NCBI RefSeq assembly: GCF_002259485.1
Contig: NZ_NPGA01000009.1
Location: 186,001 to 250,000 of the forward strand
Direction: 5' to 3'
Length of the DNA stretch: 64,000 nt
From: Rhodococcus sp. 14-1411-2a
GTDB lineage: Bacteria > Actinomycetota > Actinomycetes > Mycobacteriales > Mycobacteriaceae
Position numbers and translations under genes: made by a program
The notes under the pieces: generated by a model
What the model was told of the DNA's origin: nothing
Database searches by the model: none
Seen by the model: only the letters and a program-made list of their open reading frames with translations
Shown here: in pieces, positions 59,958 through 64,000 of the stretch
Position numbering within the stretch: the stretch's first letter is position 1
Layout of the letters: each line of letters starts with the position of its first letter

Positions 59958-60898
59958 CGCGACGGCCGTCCGTCGATACCGAGTGCGCGCCAGACGCGTC
60001 GGGACACGCGGTTCATCAGTCCGAGCTCGCCCGCGAGCATGCGGACGTCACCGAAGGTGTCGCGCAATGCCTTTCGTGAGGAGTCGCTGTCCCACCAGAC
60101 GGCGTCGACAACCTCGTCGGGGATGTCGAGGTCGCGTCGCATCTGCTTGCTCGGTTTCATGATCACGTCGCACAGCAGTCGCATGATGACCGGCATGAGT
60201 ATCGAGATCGATGCCTTCTCGAAGCGTCCGAGCCGCGGGGCCTTGTGCTCGAGGTACTGATGCGCGAAGCCGATGTGACGGGCTTCCTCGGCGATGTGAA
60301 TCTGCATCACGCGCTGCACCAAGGGGTGTCCGACGCTACCGGCGCGCAGGACGCCCTTCTGCATGTGGTCGATCGGCTCTTCTCCCGCGAGGACGCCGAC
60401 GAAGAATCCGAACGGTGCCGATCGAGCGGCGAACACCGTGAGCATCGGTACGACTTTGCGGAACCACGCGGGCCCACCCGGCACGTCGATGCCGATGCGG
60501 TTCACCAGTTCCTGGAACATTTGGGTGTGGTGGCACTCTTCGGTGGCTTCGTGCGTCGAGTACCGAAATTCGGGTGAATCGTTCGGGAGTGTGAGGGCGT
60601 ACTGCATGAGTCCGCTGATGAGGATCTGCTCGAACTGCAGGCCGACCTTGACCATGCTGGCCTGGCGGTACATCCCGATGTGAATCTGCCGGTCCAGGGG
60701 AAGCGACTTGTACCAGTCGGTGTGGCCGAGCGGGTCCGCGTCCGGGAGCACCCAGAGTGGATCGTTGGGAACGATCGCATATTCGGGCTCATCCCAGGGG
60801 ATGTCGAGGAAGGCGTCGAAGTGCTGATGCACCGATGCCGTCGACAGAGCGTGCAGCCTGTCTCGGTAGAGCGTTCGTGCGTCGTCGACTGCAGTCAT
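59930..60898 (-). CDS. AurF-like diiron oxygenase
   Basis: A 322-residue helical protein of the diiron N-oxygenase group. Candidate ligands are E in LQFEQILISG, E and H in EATEECHHTQMF, E in LAGEEPIDH, and E and H in IAEEARHIGFAHQYLE. Such enzymes oxidise amines or aryl-amines and other substrates with O2. ATG at 60898 is used. The gap 60899-61123 holds one stem-loop. Confidence 0.85.
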   Translation of the reverse strand: MTAVDDARTLYRDRLHALSTASVHQHFDAFLDIPWDEPEYAIVPNDPLWVLPDADPLGHTDWYKSLPLDRQIHIGMYRQASMVKVGLQFEQILISGLMQYALTLPNDSPEFRYSTHEATEECHHTQMFQELVNRIGIDVPGGPAWFRKVVPMLTVFAARSAPFGFFVGVLAGEEPIDHMQKGVLRAGSVGHPLVQRVMQIHIAEEARHIGFAHQYLEHKAPRLGRFEKASISILMPVIMRLLCDVIMKPSKQMRRDLDIPDEVVDAVWWDSDSSRKALRDTFGDVRMLAGELGLMNRVSRRVWRALGIDGRPSRYRSEPSFG

Positions 60899-61013
60899 GG
60901 TGATCCTTCCGCCCGCGTCCTCAAATCTTTACGCTACACAGCGTCACATATAAATCTGGTTGGTGCAACGCTCCGTCGCAGATACTCGAAGAAATCGAGT
61001 CGAAACGACGAAA

Positions 61014-61040
61014 CCGGCCGACCGCATTACGGTCGACCGG
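61014..61040 (-). terminator. stem-loop after the small membrane gene
   Basis: CCGGCCGACCG and CGGTCGACCGG pair with one mismatch around CATTA; on the minus strand TTT follows the stem. It lies 84 bases after the stop of the gene at 61124-61450. Confidence 0.6.
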
Positions 61041-61123
61041 CCTCGAAGGCGGGTGCCCGGGGTCGTGAGCAGAAGCTCGTAGCAGGCTACGAAGTTCCAG
61101 TCACATGCGACGAAGTCGCTCCA

Positions 61124-61450
61124 TCACCAGTACGGCAACACCATCACTACGAATCCGATGCCGACGAAAATTCCGACGATGCCGGTCCCGAGGGCAAGCG
61201 CCCTGTCGCTGCGATCGGCGGGCGGCCCGGAGAGGTCGGGGCTGCGATCGGCCCACAATGCCGAGGCGACGGCAATGAGTCCCGCCGCGATACCGAGGCC
61301 CGCAGCCCAGAACGAGACGATCGACAGTGCCCCGAACATGACGGCATATTCGGTCACCTGAGCGCGGGTACGAATGCGCCGATTCCACCACTTCGGTGGC
61401 ATGTCGTCGTCCAATTCACGTGAATCGAAGTGGGGAGAGGTGACGGTCAC
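61124..61450 (-). CDS. small membrane protein, unknown
   Basis: A 108-residue protein with three hydrophobic segments (MFGALSIVSFWAAGLGIAAGLIAVASAL, LGTGIVGIFVGIGFVVMVL) after a charged head. No family is recognised. The start is a GTG at 61450 with GAAAGGAG upstream. Confidence 0.55.
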   Translation of the reverse strand: MTVTSPHFDSRELDDDMPPKWWNRRIRTRAQVTEYAVMFGALSIVSFWAAGLGIAAGLIAVASALWADRSPDLSGPPADRSDRALALGTGIVGIFVGIGFVVMVLPYW

Positions 61451-61551
61451 TGCGGACTCCTTTCGAGTGAGTATGTGCCTCTATTTTGGCACTCGACTGT
61501 TGAGAGTGCCAATCTCCTGGACGAGGGTGATCGGCGCGCGCACCCCCGGGT

Positions 61552-61644
61552 TTCGCAAAGGCGCGCGCGTTTGTCAGACGCGTCCGGATTCGCCCCCGAT
61601 CCGGGTAGAAATCGCGCGCACCTGACGAAGGCGCGCGCGTTTGC
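61552..61644. repeat. palindromic repeat C, copy 3
   Basis: TTCGCAAAGGCGCGCGCGTTTG at the left and GCGCGCGCGTTTGCGG at the right with the same spacing as the other copies. The right module from the bases AATCGCGCGCACC onward is identical to copy 2 apart from one base. It ends eight bases before the next gene. Confidence 0.85.
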
Positions 61645-61651
61645 GGCGACA

Positions 61652-62086
61652 TCAGCCCCACAGAAACCGTTGCCCCGCCGAAGCTTTCGTCGGACCCAGA
61701 TCGAAGGTCGTGGCGTCGGGCATCAGGTACGGGACGAGTATTCGCATCGCGTACTCGCGGTGCTCGAGCAAAACCTCGAGATATGTGCCCGACGCCTCCT
61801 CGCCGGTCACGTCGGAGACGATGGCGTACGACCGCAGATCCCCGGCGACGGCTCGCAGATCGTGGACGAGTTGCTCGTGCATCGCGGCGTTCGATGCCCC
61901 GCCGACCTCCGGCTGCAGCGGCGCGAGCACCCTCTGCCCGCCGGACAAATCGTTGACGACAGCTAACGCGTGGAGGCCCCAATTCTCGCTGATCCGCTCG
62001 GCGGCGATGTCGATACAGACGTCGAGCAGGTCGTCGAAATCCTGTTGGCACTCGATGCTCGTCACTTCTCGCCACTTCGTCGTCAT
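61652..62086 (-). CDS. hypothetical cytoplasmic protein
   Basis: A 144-residue soluble protein with no recognised family. The middle has SNAAMHEQLVHDLRAVAGDL and VTGEEASGTYLEVLLEHREYA segments. ATG at 62086 is chosen; the long upstream frame is arginine- and proline-rich. It is divergent from the PAS-GGDEF gene. Confidence 0.55.
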   Translation of the reverse strand: MTTKWREVTSIECQQDFDDLLDVCIDIAAERISENWGLHALAVVNDLSGGQRVLAPLQPEVGGASNAAMHEQLVHDLRAVAGDLRSYAIVSDVTGEEASGTYLEVLLEHREYAMRILVPYLMPDATTFDLGPTKASAGQRFLWG

Positions 62087-62256
62087 CAAGACCCCATCGT
62101 CGGCCGGCCATCCCAACCCCTTGGACGGCGCGGGAGCGCACACGGTTCCCGAAAGTCGTACATTCGTGCCAGTTTGCTGCCTACCGGTGGCAATTCCCGC
62201 AAGAGTCGGCGGACGCACGTGCCGTTGAGCTCGACCCGCCCTCGACTAGACTTCCG

Positions 62257-63138
62257 ATGCGGGAAGGGGAGAAAGCGGGTCGTCGCGTCGTGGAGGAACA
62301 CTGGTACAGGCGCATGTTCGCCTCCAGCCCCGTGGCGCAAGCTCTCTCCGACGCCGATGGGCTTTTCGTCGACGTCAATGCCGCCTACTGCGAACTCGTC
62401 GGCTTGCCCACCTCGGAATTGATAGGTCGATCCGCAACGGTGCACACTCACCCGGACGACCTCCCGCTTCACGGCAGTGTCGAGGACCTGATGGCCGCCG
62501 GTACGGCCGCGGAAGAATCCGTGAAAGTCGAGGTGAGGTTCGTCCGACCCAACGACGAGATTCGCTGGGTTCTCCTGACTCTGGTTCCTTTCACCGGTCC
62601 GTCCGATGCCGAGTGGACGCTCGCTGCCGCTCTCGATATCACCGAACGAAAAGAGGTCGAGGACGGCATCCTGCTTGCGTCCCGAACCGATCAACTGACC
62701 GGGGCACTCAACCGTCGCGGCTGGTCGGACTACGCGGTGTCCGTCGTCGACGACCATTCGGTCGACACAGTCGTCGCGGTTCTCGATCTGGACCATTTCA
62801 AACAGTTCAACGACCACTTCGGCCACGCAGCCGGCGACGCGTTGCTCCGTAACTTCGCGTCGACTGCACGCAACTGCATCGGCGTCGATGGCCTCCTGGC
62901 ACGGTGGGGCGGCGAGGAATTCGTGATCACTCTCCGCAACTGCGATCGTCGCGATGCTCTTCGATCGCTCGAGGCTCTTGCAGCCGCCACCACGTCTTCG
63001 GGGGTGACGTTCTCGGCCGGGTACACGCTCCAGCGACCGGACGAAGGTCTTCGCGACACACTCGACAGAGCTGACGCACTGATGTTTCAGGCCAAGCGCG
63101 CCGGCCGCAATCGAATGATCACCGACGTACCTCACTGA
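62257..63138 (+). CDS. diguanylate cyclase with PAS domain
   Basis: A 293-residue protein: a PAS domain (about 13-130; YRRMFASSPVAQALSDADGLF, VHTHPDDLPLH, PAC end ALDITERKEVED), then a GGDEF domain with GGEEF at 218-222 and the metal-binding DLDHFKQFNDHFGH strand. It should make c-di-GMP. It is the third intact GGDEF enzyme of the window. ATG at 62257 is used. Confidence 0.88.
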   Translation: MREGEKAGRRVVEEHWYRRMFASSPVAQALSDADGLFVDVNAAYCELVGLPTSELIGRSATVHTHPDDLPLHGSVEDLMAAGTAAEESVKVEVRFVRPNDEIRWVLLTLVPFTGPSDAEWTLAAALDITERKEVEDGILLASRTDQLTGALNRRGWSDYAVSVVDDHSVDTVVAVLDLDHFKQFNDHFGHAAGDALLRNFASTARNCIGVDGLLARWGGEEFVITLRNCDRRDALRSLEALAAATTSSGVTFSAGYTLQRPDEGLRDTLDRADALMFQAKRAGRNRMITDVPH

Positions 63139-63245
63139 CACAGCGCGATCACCGTCGTCGATTTGCTGATACTGCAACAATACTTGCTGCACCTGCGCGC
63201 GGGCTGTAATTCTGATATCGGCACACCACCGGGAGAGGACGATCG

Positions 63246-63908
63246 ATGACGCACGCATTCGACAAGGACTACTGGGAGCACCATTGGGATGACAGAACGT
63301 CCCACACCGTCGCCGCCAATCCGTATCTCGTGGAGGAAACAGCCGGATCGAAACCCGGTACTGCGCTCGACGCAGGATGCGGCACCGGAGCGGAAGCGAT
63401 CTGGCTCGCCGAGCAGGGCTGGCAGGTCACCGGTGCCGACATCTCCGCAACCGCCCTCCACACCGCCGCACAGCAGGCGCAGACAGCCGGGGTCGACGTC
63501 ACCTGGATCGACGCAGACCTGACGACCTGGAACCCTACCGAGCGTTGGGATCTGGTGATGACCCACTACGCGCATCCGTCGATTCCGCAGTTGGAGTTCT
63601 ATCGACACATCGCGCAGTGGGTCGCGCCGGGTGGTTCGCTGCTGATCGTCGGGCATCTGGACGATGGCGCACACCATCATTCATCCGAGGGCGAGCCGCC
63701 GCACGAGGCCACCGTCACCGCGAAGGACATCACCGCCCTGTTCGACGCCTCCTCGTGGCACATCGAGACCGCAATCGAGCGTTCCAGGACCGTCGGCGGT
63801 GTGGGTGTGCACTCGAAGACGTTGCGCGATGCGGTAGTTCGGGTCACGCGCACTAGCTTTCACACCACGACCACCTCGACGCCGACGTCCTCGAACGGGC
63901 GAAGCTGA
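63246..63908 (+). CDS. class I SAM-dependent methyltransferase
   Basis: A 220-residue methyltransferase: the SAM loop ALDAGCGTGAEAIWLAEQGWQ, motif II acidic residue GADIS, then TERWDLVMTHYAH. It is of the thiopurine/tellurite-resistance-like small methyltransferase size. The acceptor is unknown. It overlaps the convergent partial gene by 49 bases. Confidence 0.8.
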   Translation: MTHAFDKDYWEHHWDDRTSHTVAANPYLVEETAGSKPGTALDAGCGTGAEAIWLAEQGWQVTGADISATALHTAAQQAQTAGVDVTWIDADLTTWNPTERWDLVMTHYAHPSIPQLEFYRHIAQWVAPGGSLLIVGHLDDGAHHHSSEGEPPHEATVTAKDITALFDASSWHIETAIERSRTVGGVGVHSKTLRDAVVRVTRTSFHTTTTSTPTSSNGRS

Positions 63909-64000
63909 TCCGTTGTCGCAGCGGCGTCGGTCACCAAGGTGACACCTGCGGGCAACGGTGCCCAGGCATGGAATGGGCGCTCACCCAGCTTTTCAGCGTG
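63860..64000 (-). CDS. C-terminal end of a DeoR-like regulator, partial
   Basis: The minus frame gives about 46 residues up to the window edge, ending VGVEVVVV and TGA at 63860. The segments EKLGERPFHAWAPLP and VTLVTDAAATTDQLRPF resemble the sensor domain of DeoR/GlpR regulators. The start is outside the window, so the assignment is tentative. Confidence 0.5.
   Translation of the reverse strand, partial: HAEKLGERPFHAWAPLPAGVTLVTDAAATTDQLRPFEDVGVEVVVV

Overview
The window is GC-rich, gene-dense actinobacterial chromosome, and gene content points to Rhodococcus or a close relative. The evidence is an alkB-rubA1-rubA2-rubB-TetR alkane hydroxylase operon in rhodococcal order, a WhiB-like protein, several ANTAR-domain proteins, an Rv1733c-type membrane protein, a DIP1984-family protein, and short intergenic GCGCGCGCGTTTG repeats. 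The species is inferred from gene content only. The first gene (SRPBCC) and the last gene (DeoR-like effector domain) run off the window edges.

Layout. 1-16 kb is a stress and dormancy-like block: universal stress proteins, two flavodoxin-like proteins, SHOCT and DUF1003 membrane proteins, ANTAR regulators, a zinc alcohol dehydrogenase, an Rv1733c-like protein, a two-domain kinase-like protein, an antiporter and a WhiB variant. GGGAC-type inverted motifs in its intergenic gaps resemble DosR/DevR boxes. Inside it sits a sulfane-sulfur unit: a persulfide dioxygenase-rhodanese fusion divergent from a TauE/SafE exporter, with two CsoR/CstR-like operators between them. 16.5-24.6 kb holds an EAL-DICT protein, two secreted proteins, a membrane GGDEF enzyme, a DUF559 endonuclease-like gene between two copies of a 60-bp palindromic element, an SGNH hydrolase and a DUF4012 protein. 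24.7-28.2 kb is the alkane operon. 28.5-33 kb has a MocR regulator and a clpP pair with a PopR/ClgR-type regulator; the second ClpP lacks its catalytic serine. 33-43 kb is mainly regulators beside single metabolic genes, and ends with two divergent citrate-synthase-like genes, one carrying an N-terminal DNA-binding domain.

43-52.9 kb contains a fluoride unit (riboswitch candidate plus two overlapping crcB genes), a USP, small membrane proteins, an isochorismatase, a MarR/EamA pair, and a LacI-controlled Nramp-like/DapA-like locus. 52.9-55.0 kb carries three copies of a second palindrome, the last two bracketing another 287-aa DUF559 gene. 55-64 kb has two PAS-GGDEF enzymes, an MFS/ArsR pair, a CopC-like protein, a TetR with a diiron oxygenase, and a methyltransferase.

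The most unusual signal is the repeated architecture of an AbiEi/DUF559-type gene of exactly 287 codons lying between same-orientation copies of its own palindrome, with the stop codon inside or touching the downstream copy. It occurs twice with unrelated palindromes (21.0-22.1 kb and 54.05-55.03 kb). It resembles the REP/RAYT arrangement but has a Vsr/DUF559-type nuclease fold instead of a RAYT. No tRNA, rRNA, CRISPR array or recognisable IS transposase was seen.
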